A model generated the notes under the pieces. It ran no database searches. It was given only the letters and a program-made list of their open reading frames with translations, and was not told the DNA's origin. This document shows positions 1 through 6,549 of a DNA stretch of 8,392 bases, one piece after another. Position numbers and translations under genes: made by a program. Source of the stretch: an uncultured Jannaschia sp. (lineage in GTDB: Bacteria > Pseudomonadota > Alphaproteobacteria > Rhodobacterales > Rhodobacteraceae); the NCBI GenBank assembly GCA_937916365.1, contig CALFSY010000053.1, positions 1 to 8,392 of the forward strand. The letters are read 5' to 3'. Numbering within the stretch: the stretch's first letter is position 1; each line of letters starts with the position of its first letter.

Positions 1-170
1 CGCGGCACGACACCTGCACCACCCCACACCCGCACCTAGAGGCCGCGTTAACACACGTAACGGCCGCGTTGCGCGTTTATGACCCCGAACACACCAGCCA
101 TGACCACGACAAAGCCACCAACCTGCGCGAAATTATTCGCGCCGAACTCACCGCGCTAAAGGGCCCCTAA
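1..170 (+). CDS. 3' end of an unidentified gene (partial)
   Basis: An open frame enters from the left edge (first full codon at 3) and ends at TAA 168-170, giving about 55 C-terminal residues. The tail is histidine- and charge-rich (for example HTSHDHDKATNLREIIRAEL) and finishes with a helix-like stretch ending in LTALKGP. Codon use has the G/C-rich third positions of the neighbouring genes, which supports a real coding region. I do not recognise the family from this fragment and assign no function. The gene points towards the aldolase gene (convergent, 27 bp between the stops), so it belongs to a different transcription unit. Confidence 0.6.
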   Translation, partial: RHDTCTTPHPHLEAALTHVTAALRVYDPEHTSHDHDKATNLREIIRAELTALKGP

Positions 171-172
171 CC

Positions 173-194
173 CCCCGCGCGGTAAACCGTGGGG
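173..194. terminator. possible bidirectional hairpin between convergent genes
   Basis: Between the two convergent stop codons lies an imperfect inverted repeat. CCCC (173-176) faces GGGG (191-194), and CGG (180-182) faces CCG (187-189) around a TAAA loop, with a small internal mismatch. A short T-containing stretch (GTTTA) follows on the plus strand. Position and symmetry fit a shared terminator, but the stem is interrupted and there is no strong U-run on either side, so this is only a candidate. Confidence 0.3.
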
Positions 195-197
195 CGT

Positions 198-1088
198 TTA
201 GGCGGCCGAGGCCGCGTAAATCTGTGCGATTGTTGCGCCCAGGGTAGCGTTAAAATCATCCGCGGCTTGATCCACCCGCAACCCTTCGGTCAAGGCGCGG
301 CTAAAGCTGGCGATCATACCGGGGTTGTGGGACAGTTTTTCGCACGCCTCTGCCCGGGTATACCCGCCCGATAACGCCACAACGCGCATCACGTTTGGGT
401 GGGTGATCAATGGCGCATAAAGCCCCGATTGCGTGGGCAGGGTCAGCTTCAACATCACCTGCGCCCCATGGGGTAGGGCATCAAGGCGGCGGGTGATCTC
501 GGCGCGCAACATATCCTCGGCCGCCGCTTTGTCGGCGATGGTGATTGTAACCTCAGGCTCGATAATCGGCACCATGTTGTTGGCCAAAACTTGGGCGGCG
601 ACGTCAAATTGTTGCGCCACAATCGCGGTGATGCCATCGGGGTTAGCGGCGTCGATCACCGATCGGGCCTTGGTGCCGAATATCCCCGCCGCCGCCGCGC
701 GGGTTAGCAACGGGTCAAGCCCCGCAATCGGGCGCATCAATTTAACGCCGTTTGCGGCGGTGGCCAGCCCTTGGTCAATTTTCAAAAATGGCACGACACC
801 GCGATCGGTCCACAGGTATTGTGCCACAGGTTTACCGGCGATGGTGCGATCCATCGTGTTTTCAAACAAAATCGCCCCGATCACCCGATCGCCGGTAAAG
901 GCCGGGGCCTGCACGATCCGGCTGCGCATGGTGTGGATCATGTCGAACATATCCGCATCGGTGGCATAGGCATCGTCGGCGATCCCATAAAGCCGCAGCG
1001 CCTTTGGCGTGGACCCGCCCGATTGGTCCAGCGCGGCGATAAATCCCTGACCCGTGCGTATTTTTTGCGCCTGCGCTGTGTTTGGCAT
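198..1088 (-). CDS. fda: class I fructose-bisphosphate aldolase
   Basis: This 296-residue cytoplasmic enzyme (EC 4.1.2.13) reversibly cleaves fructose 1,6-bisphosphate to dihydroxyacetone phosphate and glyceraldehyde 3-phosphate in glycolysis and gluconeogenesis. It matches the short bacterial class I form known from Staphylococcus (about 296 residues) along its full length. The N-terminal phosphate-binding stretch ALDQSGGSTPKAL is at 19-31, IIEPEV at 175-180 carries the expected catalytic Glu177, VMLKLTLP at 211-218 carries the Schiff-base Lys214, and ALSGGYTR is at 238-245. No metal-binding class II motifs are present. The ATG at 1088 is preceded by AAAGGA about 6 bp upstream, a good ribosome-binding site. 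It lies 88 bp downstream of mlaC on the same strand and may be a separate unit, because the gap contains inverted repeats. Confidence 0.95.
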   Translation of the reverse strand: MPNTAQAQKIRTGQGFIAALDQSGGSTPKALRLYGIADDAYATDADMFDMIHTMRSRIVQAPAFTGDRVIGAILFENTMDRTIAGKPVAQYLWTDRGVVPFLKIDQGLATAANGVKLMRPIAGLDPLLTRAAAAGIFGTKARSVIDAANPDGITAIVAQQFDVAAQVLANNMVPIIEPEVTITIADKAAAEDMLRAEITRRLDALPHGAQVMLKLTLPTQSGLYAPLITHPNVMRVVALSGGYTRAEACEKLSHNPGMIASFSRALTEGLRVDQAADDFNATLGATIAQIYAASAA

Positions 1089-1120
1089 GGTATTTCCTTT
1101 TGCCGCAATGATGTGGTTTC

Positions 1121-1172
1121 ACGCGCCAACCATACCTTGATGCCGGTCGGTGATGGCGCGTATCCCGTGCCA
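1121..1172 (-). promoter_or_regulatory. competing inverted repeats in the fda leader
   Basis: The 88-bp gap between mlaC and fda contains TGGCGCGT (1154-1161), which can pair with either of two partners. One is ACGCGCCA at 1121-1128, a perfect 8-bp match across 25 bp. The other is CGTGCCA at 1166-1172, 6 of 7 positions across a short loop. The two pairings exclude each other. In the minus-strand transcript the distal stem ends about 20 nt before the fda ribosome-binding site. There is no U-run after either stem, so neither is a standard intrinsic terminator. A regulatory role is inference. Confidence 0.3.
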
Positions 1173-1176
1173 AAAT

Positions 1177-1791
1177 TTATCCGAAATTGCGTAAATCGGC
1201 GATCATGGCGTCAATGTTGCCATTATTGCGATCTAACAATGCGGCGATTTCATTGCGTTCGGAAATCATAAGGTTCACACCTTCGATAATAAGGTTGAAA
1301 AATTTGTTCTGCCCCGACGCACTGGAAACCAACCAGCGAAGTTCAAAAGGCGCCTCGCCGCGCAAGGTCACGGTTGACGTAACCTCAAAAAACGAGCGCA
1401 CGGGACGCCCGCCTATCACGGTGATGGTGCCGCCGATAAATTCGCGAAACCGCCGCCCGTATTTGCGCGCCATGTATCCTTGGAACGCTTGTGTAAAGGC
1501 GTTGATTTGTGCGCTGCTGGCGCTGCGGGCGGGGGGGCCCAGGACGGAGCGGGCGATAATGGGCATATCTGCATATCGCACAAGGATGCGTTCAAAGTCG
1601 CGGATCATGGCTGCCTCGGACCTGCCCGATGCGATAACGGCGTTGATGTCGGCCACGGCCTGGTCAACCAAGGCGCGTGCCTGGGCCAAGGTTTGTGCAG
1701 GGGCGGCGCGCGGTATCACGGCCCCGGAAAAGCCCGCGGCCAATGTTGTGGCGATCACGGTGCGACGAGAGGGAAGAAACGATTCAGTCAT
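1177..1791 (-). CDS. mlaC: MlaC/Ttg2D-family periplasmic phospholipid-binding protein
   Basis: The product is a 204-residue exported protein of the MlaC (Tol-Tol-Ttg2, PF05494-type) family, which carries phospholipid between the outer-membrane MlaA complex and the inner-membrane MlaFED ABC transporter. Family features are LVDQAVADINAVI, FERILVRYADMPIIARSVLG, a QAFQGYMARKYGRRF segment and a beta-rich second half containing FFEVTSTV and FNLIIEGVNLM, in family order. The N-terminus has a twin-arginine-like SRRTVIATT followed by a hydrophobic run and APAQ, a plausible cleavage site, so export may be by Tat rather than Sec. I chose ATG at 1791. An in-frame TTG at 1800 would add three residues and sits closer to the AAGG at the end of mlaA, so it is a real alternative. 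The mlaA stop is 17 bp upstream of the ATG, so the two are very likely co-transcribed. No MlaD, E or F gene is adjacent. Confidence 0.88.
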   Translation of the reverse strand: MTESFLPSRRTVIATTLAAGFSGAVIPRAAPAQTLAQARALVDQAVADINAVIASGRSEAAMIRDFERILVRYADMPIIARSVLGPPARSASSAQINAFTQAFQGYMARKYGRRFREFIGGTITVIGGRPVRSFFEVTSTVTLRGEAPFELRWLVSSASGQNKFFNLIIEGVNLMISERNEIAALLDRNNGNIDAMIADLRNFG

Positions 1792-1808
1792 GGAACGCAA
1801 ACTTTGCC

Positions 1809-2618
1809 TTAAAGGTTAGGATCACTGTAAGGATCATAATACTGATCTTGCGTAGGATCAAACGATGAGGTTGGCGGCGGTATCGTTCCATCCCCCTGGG
1901 GTTCGACGGGGGTGGCCACAGTGGGATCAGCGCCAAGTTCAAATCGGCGGTTTTGTAGGTAAAGCGACCGCAGCTGTGTATAGCTATCGGCGCTTTCAAA
2001 CAGAATATTGTCAAACGTATCGCGTGCTTCGTAACGATTGTTTAGCTGCGCCATGATCTCTGCTGCGGTTGTGTAATTGCGTTCAGGGGTTTCAATCAAA
2101 AACCGAACCGGGTTCATGGCGACATCAACAATCATGCCCAACACATCGCGCGATGTGGACGGCCCCAACAAGGGCAAAACGGTGTATGTGCCTTCGCGCA
2201 CCCCATACACATGAAGGGTTTCGCCAAAATCCGTTTCCTGTGCAGGCAGGCCCAATCCGGTGGCAGGGTCCAACAAACCGCCAATCCCAAGTGTTGTGTT
2301 AATTGCAAACCGTGCTGTGTTTTCAAAGGCCGCGCCAAGCCTAAGCTGCAGCAGATTGTTTACCACATACCGCGGTTGGTCGAGATTGGCGGCAAAATTG
2401 CTAACCCCGTCGCGGATCGGTTCGGGCACCGTGGTGCCGTAGGCATTGGCCACGGGCCGCACAACCGCACGATCAACGCCAAGGTTGAAATCATGCACCG
2501 CGCGGTTTTGCACCTCGTCCGGATCGGCAACACTGTCCCCCGGGGGTAGATGTGCAGAACCGCAACCCGTAACAAGGCTTATTAAAACCAATCCCAATAA
2601 ATTCGATAAAACACGCAT
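1809..2618 (-). CDS. mlaA: MlaA/VacJ-family outer-membrane lipoprotein
   Basis: The product is a 269-residue lipoprotein of the MlaA (VacJ) family, which removes misplaced phospholipids from the outer leaflet of the outer membrane and hands them to MlaC. The signal peptide ends in the lipobox LVTGC, with Cys19 as lipidation site. Family hallmarks are DPDEVQNRAVHDFN early in the mature protein, NLLQLRLGAAFENTARFAINTTLG, the GLPAQETDFGETL region with VYGVREGTY, and LPLLGPSTSRD. After the conserved core (to about residue 225) there is a low-complexity tail rich in Pro, Asp and Tyr, ending in a QYYDPYSDPNL stretch that I do not associate with the family. The ATG at 2618 has no good Shine-Dalgarno sequence. 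It is 32 bp downstream of the preceding lipoprotein gene and directly upstream of mlaC, forming an apparent operon. Confidence 0.93.
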   Translation of the reverse strand: MRVLSNLLGLVLISLVTGCGSAHLPPGDSVADPDEVQNRAVHDFNLGVDRAVVRPVANAYGTTVPEPIRDGVSNFAANLDQPRYVVNNLLQLRLGAAFENTARFAINTTLGIGGLLDPATGLGLPAQETDFGETLHVYGVREGTYTVLPLLGPSTSRDVLGMIVDVAMNPVRFLIETPERNYTTAAEIMAQLNNRYEARDTFDNILFESADSYTQLRSLYLQNRRFELGADPTVATPVEPQGDGTIPPPTSSFDPTQDQYYDPYSDPNL

Positions 2619-2650
2619 TAGGATTTTTTATCTGATGTGGGTCCTATTTA

Positions 2651-3187
2651 TTATCTATCTATAAGGAAACGAAGTGTTATATCATCGTAACCAAAAACGT
2701 CACTTTCCCGATTTCGGCGGTTTGCAGCAGTGGCTGCAACAATAACTGCACCGACTGCGCCGGCAATCGCTTCGGCGCCTTCGGCATCTTCGATGCTATC
2801 GGTTGCGCGCCTTTGGCTTTCACGAATTTGTTGCTCCGTTAGATTTATTGGTGTTCTTGTCGCTGATTGCGACCTACCTGCATAGGCACAAGAAACTTGG
2901 AGCGCCCGCGAAGAATATCCATATGTGGGCACGTTCACCACCGCAGGGGTTTGAAACGAAGCTGTGTATCCACTGCCGCGCATGGTGCATGGCACACCAA
3001 TAACTTCGTTGCGCCCCCCGCCACGTGTTTGCGCCTGTTGTGTTCTAACTTCGACGGTGTCGTATGTGGCAACGTTTTCCCTGGCCTGCGATGTGGTAAA
3101 GTTTACATCAACAGGCGTGGGTGGTGGCCCAGATGTGCAGCCACCAACAACTGCAATGGTCGCACAAGTTAAGGCGATTTTGTTCAT
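2651..3187 (-). CDS. putative lipoprotein of unknown function
   Basis: This 178-residue protein has an N-terminal signal peptide (MNKIALTCATIAVVGGC) ending in a lipobox-like VGGC with Cys17 as probable lipid attachment site, followed by a Pro-rich linker. The mature part contains two further cysteines (67 in GVPCTMRGSGYTASF and 100 in LQVSCAYAG) that could form a disulfide. A charged helical stretch is at about 117-138, an Ala/Gly-rich hydrophobic segment (GAVGAVIVAATAA, 143-155) looks like a glycine-zipper or weak membrane segment, and the conserved-looking end is GYDDITLRFLIDR. I do not recognise the family. It is the first gene of the leftward unit, 32 bp ahead of mlaA, which suggests an envelope role, but that is inference. 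ATG 3187 has only a poor ribosome-binding site. A 21-bp near-palindrome lies 18 bp upstream. Confidence 0.8.
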   Translation of the reverse strand: MNKIALTCATIAVVGGCTSGPPPTPVDVNFTTSQARENVATYDTVEVRTQQAQTRGGGRNEVIGVPCTMRGSGYTASFQTPAVVNVPTYGYSSRALQVSCAYAGRSQSATRTPINLTEQQIRESQRRATDSIEDAEGAEAIAGAVGAVIVAATAANRRNRESDVFGYDDITLRFLIDR

Positions 3188-3205
3188 TTTGTTCGCTTTT
3201 CTGTT

Positions 3206-3226
3206 ATTTGGTGATAATCGCCAAAT
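3206..3226. promoter_or_regulatory. 21-bp near-palindrome, candidate operator
   Basis: ATTTGGTGA (3206-3214) and TCGCCAAAT (3218-3226) form two 9-bp arms around TAA, with 8 of 9 positions complementary and one T/G pair. It lies 18 bp upstream of the lipoprotein start and just downstream of the proposed -10 region, so it would overlap the start of transcription. That is the usual position of a repressor operator. The binding protein is unknown. The core TTGGTGA-T-AATCG recurs with one change at 7166-7178. Confidence 0.4.
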
Positions 3227-3227
3227 C

Positions 3228-3255
3228 GGTTAACTGCAACTTTAGATTCTGTCAA
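3228..3255 (-). promoter_or_regulatory. candidate promoter of the lipoprotein-mlaA-mlaC unit
   Basis: On the minus strand a perfect -35 hexamer TTGACA (plus coordinates 3250-3255) is followed after 16 bp by TTAACC (3228-3233) as a weak -10. The same bases read as a near match to the CtrA consensus TTAA-N7-TTAA (TAAA, 7 bp, TTAACC). The two readings are compatible, since CtrA boxes often lie across -35/-10 elements, but neither is proven. Distance to the start codon is about 40 bp. Confidence 0.35.
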
Positions 3256-3342
3256 TCAAGACGTTGAATCGCGCGCAGAAACCTTGGGGTTGGTTTTCTA
3301 GGGCATTTAATGTACGGTATTTGGGATTAAAGCATATATGGT

Positions 3343-3379
3343 ATGTGAATAAGATATATGTTTCACATCTGTGCGCACA
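3343..3379. repeat. cluster of TGTG/CACA inverted repeats upstream of the secretion operon
   Basis: ATGTGAA (3343-3349) and TTCACAT (3362-3368) form a perfect 7-bp inverted repeat with a 12-bp spacer. Directly beyond are CACA-TC-TGTG (3364-3373) and the perfect 10-bp palindrome TGTGCGCACA (3370-3379), so the elements overlap. The cluster lies about 100-140 bp before the ABC transporter start, in an AT-rich spacer where I could not identify a convincing -35/-10 pair on the plus strand. It could be a regulator-binding region; the regulator is unknown. Confidence 0.35.
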
Positions 3380-3482
3380 ATAATCAAATATGCCTGGTTA
3401 ATAAAACATATTCTATTGGATTCGTACTGGTGATTGAAACTTAAGTGATGTCAAAGTTGAATTGGAAATTTAAGCTCATAAA

Positions 3483-5219
3483 ATGCAACATCCCATGACA
3501 GGCGAAGATCAAATAACGGAATTGGCTAAGTTTCGGCGCAAAAATGCCTGGCTTCTATGGTCGATTGCTGCGTTTAGCGCGGCGGTTAACATACTTATGC
3601 TCACCGGCCCAATTTATATGCTACAGATATATGATCGGGTTTTAGGCAGCGGATCGCGTGAAACGCTTTTGGCGCTTTCGATTCTGGTTACTTTTTTGTT
3701 TGTGATGATGGGTGTTTTGGATTTCGTGCGTGGTCGTGTGGGCGCCCGATACGGCGCGCGGTTGCAAGATACCCTTGATGCACGGGTTTTTCGCGCGGCA
3801 TTGGCCCGGGCGCAACGCAACGACGGCCCGCAATCAGGTTTGCAAGATTTGGCCGCCGTGCAACGTTTGGCCGGTTCGCCCGTTTTCATGGCCATTTTCG
3901 ATGTGCCTTGGACACCATTTTTTTTGGCCGCGATTTTCATTTTCCACCCGTGGCTTGGTTGGCTGGCCGTCGCCGGTGGTGTTGCGTTGGTTGCGATCAC
4001 GGTCATCAACCAAATGGTGACCCGTGGGCCAATCGCCTCGTCCGCTGCGGCGGCAAAGGGGGCGGAGCGAATCGCCGGCGAAATGCAGGCCGAGGCAGAA
4101 CTTATTCGCAGCCTGGGAATGCAAAATGCGGCATTCGATCGTTGGAAACACCAACGCGCCGTGGCATTGGGCGAAGGCATACGTGTTGCCGATCGTATCG
4201 GTGGTTTCACCACGTTAACAAAAACCCTGCGGCTATTTTTACAATCGGCAATGTTGGGTTTGGGCGCATATTTGGTTTCGCGGACGGAACTGACGGCTGG
4301 CGCCATGATTGCTGGTTCAATCCTGTTAGGCCGCGCTTTAGCGCCTATTGAGCTGGCCGTTGGGCAATGGACAATGATTGCAGAGGCAACCCAAGGCTTG
4401 CGCCGATTACACAGTCTTTTGAAAACCGAACCACCGGAACCACCGCGAATGCCGTTGCCGCGACCCGCCGCGCGGTTAGATGTGCATCAATTATCGGTCG
4501 TTCCGCCTGGGTCGCGGATCCCAACCTTGCGCGGCGTAAGTTTTCGCATCGAACCTGGGCAGGCGATTGGTGTTATTGGGCCATCGGGATCGGGAAAATC
4601 CACCTTGGCCCGCGCCATCATCGGGGTTTGGTTGCCTGCGGCGGGGCAAATCCGTTTGGATGGCGCCACCTTGGATCAATACGATTCGGACGCATTGGGT
4701 GGATACATTGGGTATTTGCCCCAATCTGTAACGCTGTTTGACGGCACAATCGCCGAAAATATCGCCCGACTGGCGGACGCAAACCTAAATGCGGAAAAGG
4801 TGGTGCAGGCGGCAACACGTGCCGCGGCGCACGACATGATCCTTGATCTGCCGGATGGATACGAAACACGAGTATCTGGGTTGGGCGCTAAATTGTCCGG
4901 CGGGCAGGTGCAGCGTATTGGATTAGCCCGCGCGTTGTTTGGTGATCCGGTGCTTTTGGTGCTGGATGAACCAAATTCCGCACTCGACAATGATGGCAGC
5001 ATCGCACTTAACAAAGCGATAGAAGATATTAAGGCCGATGGGCGCGCGGTTTTGATTATGGCGCATCGGCCCAGCGCGATTACGGGCTGCGAAAAACTTT
5101 TGGTGCTTAACGGCGGTCAACAGGCCGCTTTTGGCCCAACGCAGGATGTCTTGCGCAAAACCCTGGCAAACTATTCGGACATTCGTGCCACCGTAGGCAC
5201 GCCTGGGGGTGTGACATGA
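3483..5219 (+). CDS. type I secretion ABC transporter (PrtD-type permease/ATPase)
   Basis: This 578-residue inner-membrane protein energises type I export of unfolded, C-terminally tagged substrates straight from cytoplasm to outside. A membrane domain occupies about residues 20-310, with hydrophobic segments near 22-46, 61-80, 134-155, 158-176 and 250-290, and includes the IYMLQIYDRVLGSGSRETL motif typical of PrtD/AprD/HlyB proteins. The ATPase domain follows: Walker A GPSGSGKST (366-374), Q-loop Gln414 in YLPQSV, signature LSGGQ (471-475), Walker B LLVLDE (491-496) with DEPNSALD, and switch His528 in AHRPS. There is no N-terminal C39 peptidase or peptidase-like domain, so it belongs to the short PrtD class (about 570-600 residues) associated with RTX proteases and similar substrates. 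ATG 3483 has no strong Shine-Dalgarno sequence; ATG 3495 is an alternative. Its stop overlaps the start of the HlyD gene. Confidence 0.95.
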   Translation: MQHPMTGEDQITELAKFRRKNAWLLWSIAAFSAAVNILMLTGPIYMLQIYDRVLGSGSRETLLALSILVTFLFVMMGVLDFVRGRVGARYGARLQDTLDARVFRAALARAQRNDGPQSGLQDLAAVQRLAGSPVFMAIFDVPWTPFFLAAIFIFHPWLGWLAVAGGVALVAITVINQMVTRGPIASSAAAAKGAERIAGEMQAEAELIRSLGMQNAAFDRWKHQRAVALGEGIRVADRIGGFTTLTKTLRLFLQSAMLGLGAYLVSRTELTAGAMIAGSILLGRALAPIELAVGQWTMIAEATQGLRRLHSLLKTEPPEPPRMPLPRPAARLDVHQLSVVPPGSRIPTLRGVSFRIEPGQAIGVIGPSGSGKSTLARAIIGVWLPAAGQIRLDGATLDQYDSDALGGYIGYLPQSVTLFDGTIAENIARLADANLNAEKVVQAATRAAAHDMILDLPDGYETRVSGLGAKLSGGQVQRIGLARALFGDPVLLVLDEPNSALDNDGSIALNKAIEDIKADGRAVLIMAHRPSAITGCEKLLVLNGGQQAAFGPTQDVLRKTLANYSDIRATVGTPGGVT

Positions 5220-6535
5220 ATGATAAGAAAACCCCCGATACCAGTTTGGCCTGGTCTGTGGGGGGATATATGCGCCTGGGTCTTATCGCCATGGGGGTGC
5301 TTTTCTTTGGTTTTGGGGGGTGGGCAACGTTTAGCACGTTGGCCGGCGCGGTTGTGGCCACGGGTCAGATCGAAGTTGATCGCAATCGCCAAGCCATCCA
5401 ACACCCCGATGGGGGCGTGGTGGCGGCCCTTTTTGTTGACGAAGGCGACCGTGTAGACGAAGGGCAAATTTTGATCCGGCTTGATCCGGCACGCCTGCAA
5501 TCTGATCTTACGATCGCGCGGGCGCAGCTGTTTGAGGTTGGCGTGCGCCGCGCGCGGTTAGAGGCCGAGCGTGATGGTTTGACCACAATCGCCTTTGCCG
5601 TTGATCTTACGCAGGCCGCCGCAACCAACCCGGAATGGGCGGAATTTATGGAAGGCCAGGCCGATCTTTTCAACGCGCGCCAAACTGTGTTTGCACGCGA
5701 AACCGAACAACTGCGCGGGCGGATTATCCAAATTGATGCCCAGGTTACGGGATTGAATGCGCAAGAGGCCGCGGCGGCCGAACAGTTATCATTGGTCGAA
5801 CAAGATCTGGCGCGCCAAAATGATTTATTGGAACGCGGGCTGGTGCAAGCAGACCCAATTTTGCGTCTGCAACGCGATGTGGCCCAAATTCGCGGCACTT
5901 TGGGGAACTTCGCCGCGCGTAAGGCGGAATTGGCCGAACGTGTGATTGAAACCGAACTGTCGATTACCCAACTGGGCAACGCCCGCGTCGAAGAAGCCAT
6001 TGCACAACTGCGCGAAATAAGAATCACAGAGGAAGAGTTGCGCGCCCGTGCGGCAGAGCTAAGCCGCCAGATTGATGAATTAGATCTGCGTGCGCCTGTT
6101 GCGGGCACGATCCATGGGTTACAAATTTTTGGGCCGCAATCGGTGCTAAGAAGCGCCGAACCCGTTGCCTTTCTGGTGCCCGAAGGCCGCCCGTTGATTA
6201 TTTCCACGCAAATCCCGGCCACCGACATTGACCAGGTTTTTGTTGGCCAAATGGTGGTTCTACGATTTCCCGCCTTTGATATGCGCAATATCCCGGATTT
6301 GGTGGGACAGGTCACGCAGGTTTCGGCAGACGCGTTTTTGGACGAAACGACGGGGGCAAATTTCTATCGTGCGGAAATTGTCATTGATGATGGCGAAATC
6401 ACACGTTTGGGGGATCGCACCTTGTTGCCCGGTATGCCTGTCGAGGCGTATATTCGCACCGAGGATCGCAGCCCCTTTGCCTATCTCGTTGAACCCATCG
6501 CTGCGTATTTCAACCGCGCGTTCCGCGAAACATGA
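5216..6535 (+). CDS. HlyD-family type I secretion membrane fusion protein
   Basis: This 439-residue periplasmic adaptor links the ABC transporter to a TolC-like outer-membrane channel. A short cytoplasmic N-terminus precedes one membrane segment (about 20-48, rich in Gly and Phe). The first lipoyl half follows, with IQHPDGGVVAALFVDEGDRV at 61-80. A long alpha-helical hairpin, probably coiled coil, spans about 92-288 with many Ala, Glu, Gln and Arg residues. The second lipoyl half is LRAPVAGTIHGLQIF (291-305), then comes a beta-barrel region and the characteristic end GMPVEAYIRTEDRSP FAYLVEPI (406-428). Length is normal for the PrtE/HlyD type I family. The start overlaps the ABC gene by ATGA (5216-5219), with GGGGGTG just upstream, indicating coupled translation. 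No TolC or RTX gene follows. Confidence 0.95.
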   Translation: MNDKKTPDTSLAWSVGGYMRLGLIAMGVLFFGFGGWATFSTLAGAVVATGQIEVDRNRQAIQHPDGGVVAALFVDEGDRVDEGQILIRLDPARLQSDLTIARAQLFEVGVRRARLEAERDGLTTIAFAVDLTQAAATNPEWAEFMEGQADLFNARQTVFARETEQLRGRIIQIDAQVTGLNAQEAAAAEQLSLVEQDLARQNDLLERGLVQADPILRLQRDVAQIRGTLGNFAARKAELAERVIETELSITQLGNARVEEAIAQLREIRITEEELRARAAELSRQIDELDLRAPVAGTIHGLQIFGPQSVLRSAEPVAFLVPEGRPLIISTQIPATDIDQVFVGQMVVLRFPAFDMRNIPDLVGQVTQVSADAFLDETTGANFYRAEIVIDDGEITRLGDRTLLPGMPVEAYIRTEDRSPFAYLVEPIAAYFNRAFRET

Positions 6536-6549
6536 ACGCATATGAGACG

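Noticed and set aside
433..969. 178-codon open frame on the plus strand inside the aldolase gene
   Set aside because: It is antisense to a full-length, well-conserved enzyme gene; its translation has no recognisable motif and mirrors the codon bias of fda.
1187..1819. 210-codon plus-strand open frame
   Set aside because: It is exactly antisense to mlaC, with Arg/Ala-rich low-complexity translation and no ribosome-binding site.
3344..3367. CRP/FNR-type site (TGTGA...TCACA)
   Set aside because: The half-sites are separated by 14 bp rather than the 6 bp that CRP-type dimers need.
3614..4306. 230-codon minus-strand open frame
   Set aside because: It is antisense to the membrane domain of the ABC transporter, which has complete family motifs in the sense frame.
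5365..6315. 316-codon minus-strand open frame
   Set aside because: It is antisense to the HlyD gene; the Ser/Arg-rich translation is typical of the shadow of a coiled-coil gene in G/C-biased DNA.
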